Source: Flavobacterium luteum
Lineage (GTDB): Bacteria > Bacteroidota > Bacteroidia > Flavobacteriales > Flavobacteriaceae
Reading direction: 5' to 3'
Assembly (NCBI RefSeq): GCF_008806775.1
Contig: NZ_WAEM01000002.1
Location: 124,001-188,000 of the forward strand
Length of the DNA: 64,000 nt
Shown here: one piece after another, positions 1 to 9,327 of the stretch
Layout of the letters: every line of letters starts with the position of its first letter
Position numbering within the stretch: position 1 is the first letter of the stretch
Program-made: the position numbers and the translations under genes
The notes under the pieces: model-generated
What the model was told of the DNA's origin: nothing
What the model saw: only the letters and a program-made list of their open reading frames with translations
The model's database searches: none

Positions 1-1
1 T

Positions 2-226
2 TCAAAATATTTAAGTATTGCCGCAGCTTCGGTTTTAGCAAAAACGGAGCGAGATGCTTACATGAATACTATTCACGAGGAATTCCCTATGTATAATTGG
101 AAACAAAATAAAGGCTATCCAACAAAAGAGCATCGTGAAGCAATACGAATACATGGTGTAACTAAATACCACAGGATGACGTTTCGCTTGCTGCCAGAAC
201 AATTGAATTTAGATTTAGAATTTTAA
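2..226 (+). CDS. rnhB: Ribonuclease HII, C-terminal part (cut by window edge)
   Basis: The window opens inside a rightward reading frame of 74 codons plus stop that I translated directly. It carries the RNase HII C-terminal signature: SVLAKTERD, then [20 protein letters not shown], then a conserved YHR. RNase HII cleaves the RNA strand of RNA/DNA hybrids and removes misincorporated ribonucleotides. The last 12 bp overlap the end of lipB on the other strand, so the two genes converge tail to tail with no terminator between them. The N-terminal catalytic half lies outside the window. Confidence 0.93.
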   Translation, partial: SKYLSIAAASVLAKTERDAYMNTIHEEFPMYNWKQNKGYPTKEHREAIRIHGVTKYHRMTFRLLPEQLNLDLEF

Positions 227-925
227 ATTTTGGATTTCCGCCTCAAACAATTCAGAAAAATGTTTTAAAATTTTAGCTTTCACTTCGGCTTCATCCACTT
301 TCTCAACACCGAGCTCAACGTTTAAAGAAGTAACAGCTTTACCTCGAATACCACAGGGAATAATATTATCGAAATAACCCAAATCGACATTGACGTTTAA
401 GGCAAAACCGTGCATCGTTACCCAACGTGAAGCCCGAACACCCATAGCGCAAATTTTACGTGCAAATGGAGTTCCTACTCCCAGCCAAACTCCAGTTTCT
501 CCCTCGCTTCTGCCACATACTAATCCGTATTCTTGCAAAGTCAATATAATTGCTTCCTCTAAAAATCGCAAATACTTGTGTATATCTGTAAAAAAATTTT
601 CTAAATCTAATATAGGATATCCCACTATTTGCCCTGGTCCGTGATAAGTAATGTCTCCTCCACGATTAATTTTGTAGAAAGTTGCTCCTTTAGCTTCCAG
701 TTGCTTTTCGTTTAATAATAGATTTTCTAAATCGCCACTTTTACCTAAAGTATACACATGAGGATGTTCTACTAAAAGTAGGAAGTTAGGAGTTGGAAGA
801 TGGGAGTTTGAATTTCGGTTTTTAATTTTTATCTCGACAACTTCTTTAAAAAGTGATTCTTGATACTCCCAAGTCGCTTTATAGTCTTTTAAACCTAAAT
901 CTTGAAGTTGTACTATTTTGTTCAT
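215..925 (-). CDS. lipB: Octanoyl-[acyl-carrier-protein]:protein N-octanoyltransferase LipB
   Basis: LipB transfers octanoyl groups from acyl-ACP to lipoyl domains of 2-oxoacid dehydrogenases and glycine cleavage H protein, the first step of endogenous lipoate synthesis in the cytoplasm. The 236-aa product has the family signature [12 protein letters not shown] at residues 88-99. The expected catalytic pair is Lys157 in RKICAMG and Cys191 in NIIPCGI. I chose the ATG at 925. The frame can be extended to a TTG at 940, but a well-formed promoter at 954-987 leaves only a short leader, and the added five residues are not needed by the family. The gene converges with rnhB and diverges from lysS. 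Confidence 0.95.
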   Translation of the reverse strand: MNKIVQLQDLGLKDYKATWEYQESLFKEVVEIKIKNRNSNSHLPTPNFLLLVEHPHVYTLGKSGDLENLLLNEKQLEAKGATFYKINRGGDITYHGPGQIVGYPILDLENFFTDIHKYLRFLEEAIILTLQEYGLVCGRSEGETGVWLGVGTPFARKICAMGVRASRWVTMHGFALNVNVDLGYFDNIIPCGIRGKAVTSLNVELGVEKVDEAEVKAKILKHFSELFEAEIQNLKF

Positions 926-953
926 TTTATAAAGAGACAAAGGTTTTAGGTTT

Positions 954-987
954 CAAAGGTACAAAGGTTTTAGATTGTAGCCATCAA
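954..987 (-). promoter_or_regulatory. Bacteroidota-type promoter for lipB
   Basis: Read leftward, a TTG (985-987) lies 23 nt before TACCTTTG (954-961), matching the -33 TTG / -7 TAnnTTTG pattern of Bacteroidota housekeeping promoters. It lies about 30 nt upstream of the chosen lipB ATG. Confidence 0.6.
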
Positions 988-1055
988 TTTTTATATACCA
1001 AAATTACATTTCAAATTTACTGTTTCTTACTTTTCAACTTTGAGCCTTTGTCCCT

Positions 1056-1086
1056 TTGCAACTTTATAACTTATAACCTATCTTTG
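1056..1086 (+). promoter_or_regulatory. Bacteroidota-type promoter for lysS
   Basis: A TTG at 1056-1058 is followed after 20 nt by TATCTTTG at 1079-1086, a full match to the -33/-7 consensus. The predicted start is near 1091, giving a leader of roughly 15 nt before the lysS ATG at 1107. It diverges from the lipB promoter about 70 nt away. Confidence 0.7.
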
Positions 1087-1106
1087 CACTCTTAAAATTA
1101 GAATAC

Positions 1107-2816
1107 ATGGCCTTATCCGAACAAGAAATCTTACGTAGAGAAGCACTTACAGAATTACGAAATTTAGGTATTGAACCTTATCCAGCAGCCGAATTTACAA
1201 CTACAGCTTATTCTAACGAAATACTTGCTAATTTCGAAAAATTCGAGGGTAAAGAAGTTGTTTTAGCGGGAAGATTGATGGGAAAACGCATCATGGGAAA
1301 AGCTTCATTTGCAGAATTGAAGGATGCTGAAGGTCGAATTCAAGTATATGTTTCTAGAGATGATATTTCTACTGACGAGGAGAAAACCATGTATAATGTG
1401 GTTTTCAAAAAGCTATTAGACATCGGCGATTTTATAGGAGTTCGAGGTACCGTTTTTAAAACGCAAGTAGGCGAAATTTCCGTTCATATTTATGGTTTAA
1501 CCGTTTTGGCGAAAGCTTTAAAACCGCTCCCAGTTGTAAAAATTGATGCTGAAGGTAAAGCACATGATGCTTTTTCAGATCCTGAACAAAGATACCGTCG
1601 TCGCTATGTAGATTTGACTGTAAACGACCATGTGAAAGAAACGTTTATCAAGAGAACAAAATTGTTCAATTCGATGCGATCCTTTTTTAATAATAAAGGC
1701 TATTTAGAAGTTGAAACTCCTGTTTTGCAACCCATTCCTGGTGGTGCTGCCGCTAGACCTTTTATTACCCATCACAACTCGCTTGACATTCCGCTTTATA
1801 TGCGAATTGCGAACGAATTGTATCTAAAAAGATTGATTGTAGGTGGTTTTGATGGAGTGTATGAGTTTTCGAAAAACTTCCGTAACGAAGGAATGGACAG
1901 AACGCACAACCCAGAGTTTACCGCAATGGAAATATATGTAGCCTACAAAGACTACAACTGGATGATGAACTTTACCGAAAATTTGTTAGAGCATTGCGCT
2001 ATTGGCGTAAACGGAACTAGTGAAGCTACTTTTGGGGAGCATAAAATTAATTTTAAAGCACCTTATGCCCGTGTTACCATGACCGATTCTATCAAACACT
2101 TTACGGGTTTTGATATTTCAGGAAAATCTGAATCTGAATTATATGATGCTGCAAAAGGCATGGGAATTGATGTTGACAAAACCATGGGAAAAGGAAAATT
2201 GATTGATGAGATTTTTGGAGCCAAATGCGAAGGAAATTATATTCAACCTACATTTATTACCGACTATCCTAAGGAAATGTCACCATTGTGTAAACAACAC
2301 CGTAACAATCCAGAACTTACAGAACGTTTTGAATTGATGGTTTGTGGCAAAGAGGTAGCCAACGCCTATTCTGAATTGAATGACCCAATTGATCAAAGAG
2401 AACGTTTCGAAGACCAAATGCGTTTAGCTGAAAAAGGCGATGATGAAGCTAACGGAACAATAGATGAAGATTTCCTAAGAGCTCTCGAATACGGAATGCC
2501 ACCAACATCTGGATTAGGAATTGGAATGGATCGTTTAATGATGTTTTTGACAAATAATTCATCTATTCAGGAAGTCTTATTCTTTCCGCAAATGCGACCA
2601 GAGAAAAAACAAGTTCAAATTGAGTTGGAAGATGAAGAAAAAGTTATTGTCGCAATTTTGCAAGAAAATAATAATCTTATGGAATTTGGTTTGCTAAAAA
2701 TCAAATCAGAATTGAGCGGCAAAAAATGGGACAAAGCCATGAAGAATCTATCTGCATTAGGAATGACAGAAGTAGTAGTTAATGGTGATATTAAGGCGTG
2801 CCGATTGAAAGAGTAA
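1107..2816 (+). CDS. lysS: Lysyl-tRNA synthetase, class II
   Basis: This enzyme charges tRNA-Lys using ATP and lysine in the cytoplasm. The 569-aa product has an N-terminal OB-fold anticodon-binding region (about residues 50-165). The class II core follows, with motif 2 around FRNEGMDRTHNPEF and motif 3 at GLGIGMDRLMMFLT before residue 499. About 70 residues beyond the usual end of the bacterial enzyme (500-569) form a basic tail with no recognisable motif; to my knowledge LysS proteins of this length are common in flavobacteria. The gene is monocistronic, with its own promoter and ATG at 1107. Confidence 0.97.
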   Translation: MALSEQEILRREALTELRNLGIEPYPAAEFTTTAYSNEILANFEKFEGKEVVLAGRLMGKRIMGKASFAELKDAEGRIQVYVSRDDISTDEEKTMYNVVFKKLLDIGDFIGVRGTVFKTQVGEISVHIYGLTVLAKALKPLPVVKIDAEGKAHDAFSDPEQRYRRRYVDLTVNDHVKETFIKRTKLFNSMRSFFNNKGYLEVETPVLQPIPGGAAARPFITHHNSLDIPLYMRIANELYLKRLIVGGFDGVYEFSKNFRNEGMDRTHNPEFTAMEIYVAYKDYNWMMNFTENLLEHCAIGVNGTSEATFGEHKINFKAPYARVTMTDSIKHFTGFDISGKSESELYDAAKGMGIDVDKTMGKGKLIDEIFGAKCEGNYIQPTFITDYPKEMSPLCKQHRNNPELTERFELMVCGKEVANAYSELNDPIDQRERFEDQMRLAEKGDDEANGTIDEDFLRALEYGMPPTSGLGIGMDRLMMFLTNNSSIQEVLFFPQMRPEKKQVQIELEDEEKVIVAILQENNNLMEFGLLKIKSELSGKKWDKAMKNLSALGMTEVVVNGDIKACRLKE

Positions 2817-2960
2817 ATAAAACATTAATTATAGTTCCAAATAATAGATACCGATTATTAGATAAAAATAGAATCAAAGCAATTATGAGGATGATTTTTT
2901 TACTATTCAAAGATAAATTGTGAAATAAAATTGGCGAAGTTTTCATACTATTTTTTTATC

Positions 2961-3341
2961 TTAGCTTGTAAGAATTCCGTTTTGCTCTAACAATGCTAAA
3001 AGATAGATGTTTTGATTGGGATCGTATTTTTCTACACCACTTTCATACCATTTTTCTATAGTGTTAATCTGAATATCGGTATAACCATCAGCATCTATTT
3101 TCATTCCTAAAATTCCAGCTAGAAGAAATTCTTCTAAAACTTTGCTTGTAACAATTTTATCGGGAATTCCGTTAGTGACAAAACCATTACAATTCTCATA
3201 TTCTATTCGGCCATTTGTAAAGCCAGAAGTAAATGCTAAACTTGCTTTTTTGCAATTTAGTAATTGTACAAATGGATTTAAACCATTTTCATATCCTTCA
3301 AAATAATCTTTCCTATATACTTGATTGAAAATATCGTCCAT
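2961..3341 (-). CDS. Hypothetical protein, 126 aa
   Basis: I do not recognise this protein. It is 126 residues, acidic, with no signal peptide or membrane segment. It has an N-terminal half with several Asn/Gly turns and a helical C-terminal half containing the short motif IEKWYESG. The frame is open throughout, begins with ATG, and has a TAnnTTTG element (3371-3378) about 30 nt upstream, so it is probably a real cytoplasmic protein. It stands alone between lysS and a divergent reductase gene. Its size and isolation resemble immunity-type proteins, but no partner toxin is present, so that is only a thought. Confidence 0.6.
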   Translation of the reverse strand: MDDIFNQVYRKDYFEGYENGLNPFVQLLNCKKASLAFTSGFTNGRIEYENCNGFVTNGIPDKIVTSKVLEEFLLAGILGMKIDADGYTDIQINTIEKWYESGVEKYDPNQNIYLLALLEQNGILTS

Positions 3342-3370
3342 AATGTTCTACTTTTTTAAAGATTACTTGA

Positions 3371-3378
3371 CAAAATTA
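3371..3378 (-). promoter_or_regulatory. -7 promoter element (TAATTTTG) for the 126-aa gene
   Basis: Read leftward this is TAATTTTG, a match to TAnnTTTG, 30 nt before the start codon at 3341. No TTG is seen at the expected distance upstream, so only half of the promoter is supported. Confidence 0.4.
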
Positions 3379-3570
3379 TGCGCTAAATTTTTATTAAAAA
3401 ATTAAAATCGTTTAAATGAAAGAAAACTCTTTGAACATCAATTATTAACAAATTTCATGTTGTTTGTCGATGGAAAAACGCTCATGAATCGCACCTATTA
3501 GGTTGATTTTTTAATAAAATGATATTATGCTATTATTTTAATATTAGTTATTATCTTGATTTATTAAATC

Positions 3571-3578
3571 TATATTTG
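3571..3578 (+). promoter_or_regulatory. -7 promoter element (TATATTTG) for the SDR reductase gene
   Basis: TATATTTG matches TAnnTTTG and lies 16 nt before the ATG at 3595, predicting a leader of about 12 nt. A -33 TTG at normal spacing was not found. Confidence 0.45.
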
Positions 3579-3594
3579 CTTTTAGAAGAAAACA

Positions 3595-4722
3595 ATGATG
3601 AAAATTATACTTACAGGTGCGACCGGAGTTTTAGGCTCTCATATAATGTATGAAATCTTAGAACTTTTAATACTTGAAAAAACAGAAGGGAAATTATTTC
3701 TTATTGCTAGAAACAAAGGAAAAAAATCAGCGCTTGATAGAATAAACGAATTGTTGTCAAGCAATTACACTCCTACATTAATTAAAGAACAAGGTTTAGA
3801 AAAATTGCATTCATACATAAAAATAATTGACTCTGATTTAGAATCACTTAATGCCGATTTTACAGAAGAAATTAGAGGTTCATATTTCATTCATTCTTCT
3901 GGATTCGTAAATTTATCAACTGATGAGAGTCAAAAAAAAGTAATTTTTGATGAAAACACTAAAATCACTAAAGCTCTTTTTACAACTTTTCATCCATTTA
4001 TCAAAAAATTTATTTATATCGGAACTGCTTTTTCATCAGGAATACGAAAAGGATTAATTAAAAATGATTTTCATAATTTAGATTTCAAACCAGAACATCG
4101 TAATGCTTACGAAGCTGCCAAATTTCACTCTGAGAATTATATTGCTAGCGAATGTAACAAACTTGGCCTGCCATTTCAAATTTTGAGACCAAGTGTTATA
4201 GGTGGAAAAATGTTAGGCATTGAAAATCGATATTTCATTCCAAAATATATGGTTTTTTATCTTTTAGCTAAGTTTTTTTACTTTAATACTCTTCGAAAAG
4301 TTGAACAAGAAAACGTGCGTTTTATTGTTAATGACGACACTGTTTTAAATGTTGTTCCATTAGACTATGTTGCAAAAGTCATTGTAAATGTTTTTGAAAG
4401 AAATGATATTGAACAACTCAACATTGTGCATGAAAAAAGCTATAACATGTCTAATGGATTGCAAGTAATACTGAAAGAAGTTGGCTATACTAATTTTACG
4501 TTAATACAAAATCCTCTAGAATTCAAGTATAAAAATACTATCGAAAAACTGTATTACGAAAGTATTGGCAAGCATTTAAACCCATACTTCACTTCAGAAC
4601 CTAATGAATATGATACTACTTTACTAAGTTCAATCCTTGAAATTCCCAGATTAGACCAAGAAGAATTTACCAATATGATTCGGCATGCAAAAAATCAGAA
4701 TTTTAAAGATATTAATGTGTAA
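3595..4722 (+). CDS. Extended SDR / thioester-reductase-like NAD(P)-binding protein
   Basis: The 375-aa product begins with a Rossmann nucleotide-binding motif GATGVLGSH at residues 8-16, followed by the LFLIARNKGKK segment typical of the male-sterility / thioester-reductase group (NAD_binding_4). The SDR active-site pair is visible as Tyr and Lys in NAYEAAKFHSE. Relatives reduce acyl thioesters or fatty acyl groups to aldehydes, or modify sugar nucleotides; the substrate here cannot be read from sequence. No signal peptide is present. Two consecutive ATG codons make the start ambiguous by one residue. Its last 11 bp overlap the end of the oppositely oriented nitronate-monooxygenase-like gene. 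Confidence 0.75.
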   Translation: MMKIILTGATGVLGSHIMYEILELLILEKTEGKLFLIARNKGKKSALDRINELLSSNYTPTLIKEQGLEKLHSYIKIIDSDLESLNADFTEEIRGSYFIHSSGFVNLSTDESQKKVIFDENTKITKALFTTFHPFIKKFIYIGTAFSSGIRKGLIKNDFHNLDFKPEHRNAYEAAKFHSENYIASECNKLGLPFQILRPSVIGGKMLGIENRYFIPKYMVFYLLAKFFYFNTLRKVEQENVRFIVNDDTVLNVVPLDYVAKVIVNVFERNDIEQLNIVHEKSYNMSNGLQVILKEVGYTNFTLIQNPLEFKYKNTIEKLYYESIGKHLNPYFTSEPNEYDTTLLSSILEIPRLDQEEFTNMIRHAKNQNFKDINV

Positions 4723-6532
4723 ATTCAATAGTTAAAACTGGTATCCTAATTTCATTTATTGCCTTTTTATAACATAAAAGTTGTTTGTAAATATCTTTTT
4801 TTAAGTTTTCAAAATAAGAAGTTGTTGCTAATAAATTTTCGTAATAAGCAATTCCGTCCAATATATTATTTTTGAAAGCATTCCATTTTTTTACCTGTCC
4901 AGCGGTCAAATCAGCAGTCGCTCCACTAATTTCGTTCTTCAAATAGTCAATATACATTTTCAATTCTTTTACAAAAAGATTTGGACGATCGGTATCGGTC
5001 ATCACATTAGCGTTTCCATATATATGTTGCACCATTTCAGAAAGCGAAACTTCCTTGTCAAAATAAGCCATGTTTGGTCCAGGACAAATTACCACTCCTT
5101 GTGACTGACCTTTAATCATAATGTCGTTCTCTAAATAAGAAGCATTGGCAAGACCCACGCAAAGACATGCTTTTTCAGTAATGCTAAATTTAATTTTTTC
5201 GAAAGTTGAAACTGACAAAGTGTTTTTTATTTCGTTAAGTTCATTCAATTTCGCATCCTGATATTTCTTCGAAGAAGTACAGATTCCTTCTGCTCCAAAT
5301 TCTTTGCTTAGTGCTAAAAACCGTTTCGGGCAAGAACTTCCTGCCTGGTTATTTTCGATACGTTTTTGTTTGAACATTTCGTTAGATGTACCTCTCAAAG
5401 TATTAAATGGCACTCCTAATGGAGAAATATTACTCAAATACAAATCGTTTTCTTTGGCTTTAATCAATAATTCCCGTGTTTCTTTATCAACAGATGTAGC
5501 TTCAGGAACCAAAAGAAATGGAGTTCCCCAACCCACAGAATCTAAATTGTAGTATTCTAGTAAAAAATCATGTTCCTCTGCAGTTCCCACTCCGCCTTGT
5601 ACAGTAATTTTTAATTCTAATGGTGTTGTAGGAATTGGTTTTCCTTTTTGCATCAAAGCTTTTATCATTAAGCCATGTGCTGAATCAATTAATTGGTCTT
5701 TTTTATCTTTGAATTCTTGTAAAATGGGACCTAATAAAAACCCATCAGTTGCAAATGCATGTCCACCACAATTTAAGCCGGATTCTATTCGGTATTCCGA
5801 TACCCAAAGACCTTTTTTAGCTAAAAAATTCCCCTGTATCATCGCCGATCTAAAATCGCTAACCTTTAATATGATTTTCTTTTTTAACTTACTACTTGAA
5901 TCTGGAAAAAAAGCATCAAAGTTTTCAAAATAACTAAATAACCTAGGATTCATTCCCGCTGAAAGCACAACCGAAGAAGTTAAGTTACTATTAGCAAAAC
6001 CACGAAGTGCCGCATGAGCATCGTTAAACTCAACTGGTAATTGCTCAATCTTTATAAAATTATCTTTGTCAAGTTTAGTCATAATATTAACATCTATATC
6101 TCCTGGATTTAGATGATTGTCTAGAAAGTTTCTTATATTTTCTTTGAAAACAATTCCTTCATGCAGTATGTTTTGCAACCCTTTTTTTACATCTGATTTA
6201 TTAGGCAACATAGCAATATAGCTTTCTAACGCCAATTTACTTTCGGAAAGTTCGTTTTTGAAGCTTTCGAATTTTTCGTTTACAATTTTATCAACCAAAT
6301 TCAAATAGGAAGTAATTCGTTCTGCACGATAATCGTGAATTTTTTGAGTAATTTCTTGATAAGGAACATCAAATTTTTCGCTATAAAAAGCTCTCATTTT
6401 TTCAATAAGCTCATCATCGGCGATAGAAATCACTGAGGAAATTCCGTACTTTGCGACTCTAATCGGGCTGTCTATTGTATATGCCAATCCCATAACTGGA
6501 ATATGAAAAGTATGTAATGATTTATTAGTCAT
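4712..6532 (-). CDS. Large nitronate-monooxygenase-like TIM-barrel protein, 606 aa
   Basis: The central part carries two elements of the FMN-dependent nitronate monooxygenase / 2-nitropropane dioxygenase barrel: a GGH motif in LNCGGHAFATDG, and the phosphate-binding stretch VQGGVGTAEEHD followed by SVGWGTPFLLVPEAT, aligning with the usual GADGVQMGTRF...EA pattern. The protein is nearly twice the length of simple family members (about 320-360 aa). It has a helical N-terminal region (about 40-150) and a C-terminal half with Cys motifs ACLCVG and VICPGPNM. I infer a flavin-binding oxidoreductase; the exact reaction is unknown. There is no signal peptide. It converges with the SDR reductase gene. 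Confidence 0.6.
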   Translation of the reverse strand: MTNKSLHTFHIPVMGLAYTIDSPIRVAKYGISSVISIADDELIEKMRAFYSEKFDVPYQEITQKIHDYRAERITSYLNLVDKIVNEKFESFKNELSESKLALESYIAMLPNKSDVKKGLQNILHEGIVFKENIRNFLDNHLNPGDIDVNIMTKLDKDNFIKIEQLPVEFNDAHAALRGFANSNLTSSVVLSAGMNPRLFSYFENFDAFFPDSSSKLKKKIILKVSDFRSAMIQGNFLAKKGLWVSEYRIESGLNCGGHAFATDGFLLGPILQEFKDKKDQLIDSAHGLMIKALMQKGKPIPTTPLELKITVQGGVGTAEEHDFLLEYYNLDSVGWGTPFLLVPEATSVDKETRELLIKAKENDLYLSNISPLGVPFNTLRGTSNEMFKQKRIENNQAGSSCPKRFLALSKEFGAEGICTSSKKYQDAKLNELNEIKNTLSVSTFEKIKFSITEKACLCVGLANASYLENDIMIKGQSQGVVICPGPNMAYFDKEVSLSEMVQHIYGNANVMTDTDRPNLFVKELKMYIDYLKNEISGATADLTAGQVKKWNAFKNNILDGIAYYENLLATTSYFENLKKDIYKQLLCYKKAINEIRIPVLTIEFTH

Positions 6533-6683
6533 CTTTTTATGATTAATTAAAATAAATTACAAATTTGAAAAAATCAGATGGTTTAAAACCTGATAAATAT
6601 CATATTGCCTTTACTATGAAACAAAAAATCAATATTTGTGTATTTATAATCTTAAATAAAAAGGGGATTACACGTTTTTGTAT

Positions 6684-6691
6684 TATTTTTG
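6684..6691 (+). promoter_or_regulatory. Possible -7 element (TATTTTTG) for nadAB
   Basis: TATTTTTG fits TAnnTTTG, 78 nt upstream of the nadA ATG. The surroundings are very AT-rich and no proper -33 TTG is spaced from it, so chance occurrence is possible. Confidence 0.3.
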
Positions 6692-6768
6692 TATTGTTAT
6701 TTTTCATTTTAGAAAAAAAAATATTTCTAAAATTTATTTAACTTAAGAATTCCTTTTAATACAACACG

Positions 6769-7698
6769 ATGAAAAGTCTTAAAGAGCAAATAATAGAATT
6801 AAAGAAAAAGAAAAATGTCGTTATTTTAGCACATTATTACCAAGAGGCTGATATTCAAGATGTAGCTGATTATGTTGGTGATAGCTTAGGATTGTCGATA
6901 GAGGCCGCTAAAACCGATGCCGATATTATTCTTTTTGCTGGGGTACATTTCATGGCCGAAACCGCTAAAATATTAAATCCAACTAAGAAAGTAATTCTTC
7001 CAGATTTAAAAGCAGGTTGCTCATTGGCAGAATCATGCCCTCCTGACTTATTCAAGAAATTTACTGACGCACATCCCGACCATATTGTTATTACTTATGT
7101 AAATTGTTCGGCTGAAATTAAAGCATTAAGTGATATTGTTTGCACCTCATCTAATGCTATAAAAATTGTTGAGTCTGTGCCAAAAGACACGCCAATAATA
7201 TTTGCTCCAGATAAAAATTTAGGTAAATACATTATCAGTAAAACCGGAAGAGATATGTTACTATGGGATGGATCTTGTGTGGTTCATGAAGCATTTTCAT
7301 TAGATAAATTAATTGCTGTTTACAAAGAACATCCCGATGCAAAAATTATAGCACATCCTGAATCAGAAACTCATATTTTAGAGACAGCTGCCTATATAGG
7401 TTCTACTTCGGGAATGATTGATTATGTAAAAACCAATCCCAATCATAAATTTATTGTTGCTACCGAAGCTGGAATTTTACATAAAATGCAACAAGAAGTG
7501 CCTCATAAAATATTAATTCCTGCACCAGCTAAAGAGAACAACACTTGTGCCTGTAGCGAATGTGGGTATATGAAAATGAATACCTTACAAAAACTTTACA
7601 ATTGCTTATTGCACGAAACACCTGAGATTACTGTTCCTGAAAACATCAGAAAAAGAGCCTTAGTACCTATTAAACGCATGTTAGAATTATCTAAATAA
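6769..7698 (+). CDS. nadA: Quinolinate synthase NadA
   Basis: NadA condenses iminoaspartate with dihydroxyacetone phosphate to quinolinate in de novo NAD synthesis, using an oxygen-sensitive [4Fe-4S] cluster. The 309-aa product has the three expected cluster cysteines: Cys84 in KAGCSLA, Cys170 in WDGSCVVH, and one of the cysteines in the CACSEC motif at 260-265. The spacing matches the short, T. maritima-like form. The N-terminal [11 protein letters not shown] substrate motif is intact. The stop overlaps the nadB start by one base (TAATG), so the two are translationally coupled. Confidence 0.97.
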   Translation: MKSLKEQIIELKKKKNVVILAHYYQEADIQDVADYVGDSLGLSIEAAKTDADIILFAGVHFMAETAKILNPTKKVILPDLKAGCSLAESCPPDLFKKFTDAHPDHIVITYVNCSAEIKALSDIVCTSSNAIKIVESVPKDTPIIFAPDKNLGKYIISKTGRDMLLWDGSCVVHEAFSLDKLIAVYKEHPDAKIIAHPESETHILETAAYIGSTSGMIDYVKTNPNHKFIVATEAGILHKMQQEVPHKILIPAPAKENNTCACSECGYMKMNTLQKLYNCLLHETPEITVPENIRKRALVPIKRMLELSK

Positions 7699-9227
7699 TG
7701 ATAAAAACCAATTATTTAATTATAGGTTCAGGAGTAGCTGGATTGACGTTTGCCATAAAAATTGCAGAGCAGTTCCCAAACAAGAAAATCACTATTATTA
7801 CAAAATCGAATGCGGGCGAATCCAATACAAAATACGCTCAAGGTGGTATTGCAATTGTGACTGACAAGATAGAAGATTCTTATCAAAAACATATTGAAGA
7901 TACCCTAATTTGTGGTGACGGATTATGCAATGAAGAAGTGGTGAAAATGGTTGTAACTGAAGGACCAAAACGATTAAAAGAACTTATAGAATGGGGTGCC
8001 AAATTTGATAAAAATACTAAAGGAACTTTAGATTTAGGAAAAGAAGGAGGGCATTCAGAAAATCGTGTGGTACATCATAAAGACCAGACTGGACAGGAAA
8101 TACAACGCGCTATTTTAGATCAAGTTAGCCATAAAGAAAATATTACTGTTTTAGATCATTATTTTGCTCTTGATTTAATAACTGACAACAATTGTTGTTA
8201 CGGAGCGTATGCTTTGAATGAGAAAACCAATGAAATCTTAACTTATAAGTCAGATTTTACACTGCTTGCTACTGGCGGAATAGGGCATCTTTACGGACAT
8301 ACCACTAATCCGATTATTGCTACTGGTGACGGAATTGCAATGGCGTATCGCGCTCATGCTACTATAAAAGACATGGAGTTTATTCAGTTTCATCCAACGG
8401 CATTATACGAAAACAAGTCTGGCTCTTCTTCGTTTTTAATTTCAGAAGCAGTTAGAGGTTTTGGAGCCTATTTACGCACCAAAAACGGACATCGTTTTAT
8501 GCTTGATTATGATTCTCGAGGAGATTTAGCCTCTAGAGATATTGTTTCACAAAGTATTGATTTAGAGCTTAAAAAATCAGGAGACGATTGTGTATATTTG
8601 GATTGTACTCATTTGAATTTAGAGGAATTTATGAAACATTTTCCAATGATTTACAAACGTTGTAAAAATGTTGGAATAGATATTGCAAAAGATTGGATCC
8701 CAGTTGTTCCAGCTCAACATTATCTCTGTGGAGGAATTGTAGTTGACAAAAACGGAAAAACATCAATAGACAATTTATTTGCTTGCGGAGAATGTTCTCA
8801 AACTGGACTTCACGGAGCCAATCGACTAGCATCCAATTCTTTACTAGAAGCTTTGGTATATTCAGATAAGATTTATGAGTATTTAGCGCATCAACCTATA
8901 AATGAAAGCAATTCAAAAATTACTGTTTCAGACTGGGAAAGAATTGAAAAACCAATGATTGATCCTAAGTATATTTCTGAATTTAAATCGAAATTGCAAC
9001 TCCTAATGAGACAAAATGCCGGAATTGTTAGAAACGATGCTGACTTGCTTAAAGCTAAAGATCAACTCTCTAAATGGCAAATTGAAATAGATTCTATTTG
9101 TAGAAACTACCAGATTACTAAAGCCAGTTATGAATTAAAAAATATGATTGCCATTGGAACACTTATTGTACAACAATCTATTGAAAGAAATGAAAACCGT
9201 GGTGGATTTGTAAAAATCAATATCTAA
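7698..9227 (+). CDS. nadB: L-aspartate oxidase NadB
   Basis: NadB oxidises L-aspartate to iminoaspartate, which NadA uses immediately; both are cytoplasmic. The 509-aa flavoprotein starts with the FAD-binding GSGVAGLTFA motif (about residues 10-19). It shows the family segments KYAQGGIA, ATGGIGHLYGHTTNP and the active-site region FIQFHPTALY, and the HGANRLASNSLLEALV segment of the succinate dehydrogenase / fumarate reductase flavoprotein superfamily. It begins on the last base of the nadA stop codon. nadC, the third gene of the pathway, is not in this window. Confidence 0.97.
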   Translation: MIKTNYLIIGSGVAGLTFAIKIAEQFPNKKITIITKSNAGESNTKYAQGGIAIVTDKIEDSYQKHIEDTLICGDGLCNEEVVKMVVTEGPKRLKELIEWGAKFDKNTKGTLDLGKEGGHSENRVVHHKDQTGQEIQRAILDQVSHKENITVLDHYFALDLITDNNCCYGAYALNEKTNEILTYKSDFTLLATGGIGHLYGHTTNPIIATGDGIAMAYRAHATIKDMEFIQFHPTALYENKSGSSSFLISEAVRGFGAYLRTKNGHRFMLDYDSRGDLASRDIVSQSIDLELKKSGDDCVYLDCTHLNLEEFMKHFPMIYKRCKNVGIDIAKDWIPVVPAQHYLCGGIVVDKNGKTSIDNLFACGECSQTGLHGANRLASNSLLEALVYSDKIYEYLAHQPINESNSKITVSDWERIEKPMIDPKYISEFKSKLQLLMRQNAGIVRNDADLLKAKDQLSKWQIEIDSICRNYQITKASYELKNMIAIGTLIVQQSIERNENRGGFVKINI

Positions 9228-9327
9228 CTGCCCATTTGAAATAAACTAAAAATAATAAATTTTTGTTAACATTTAAACCTTTAAAACTTAAAAAGGTCTT
9301 ATTATTAAAACTTAAAAAATATTTATT

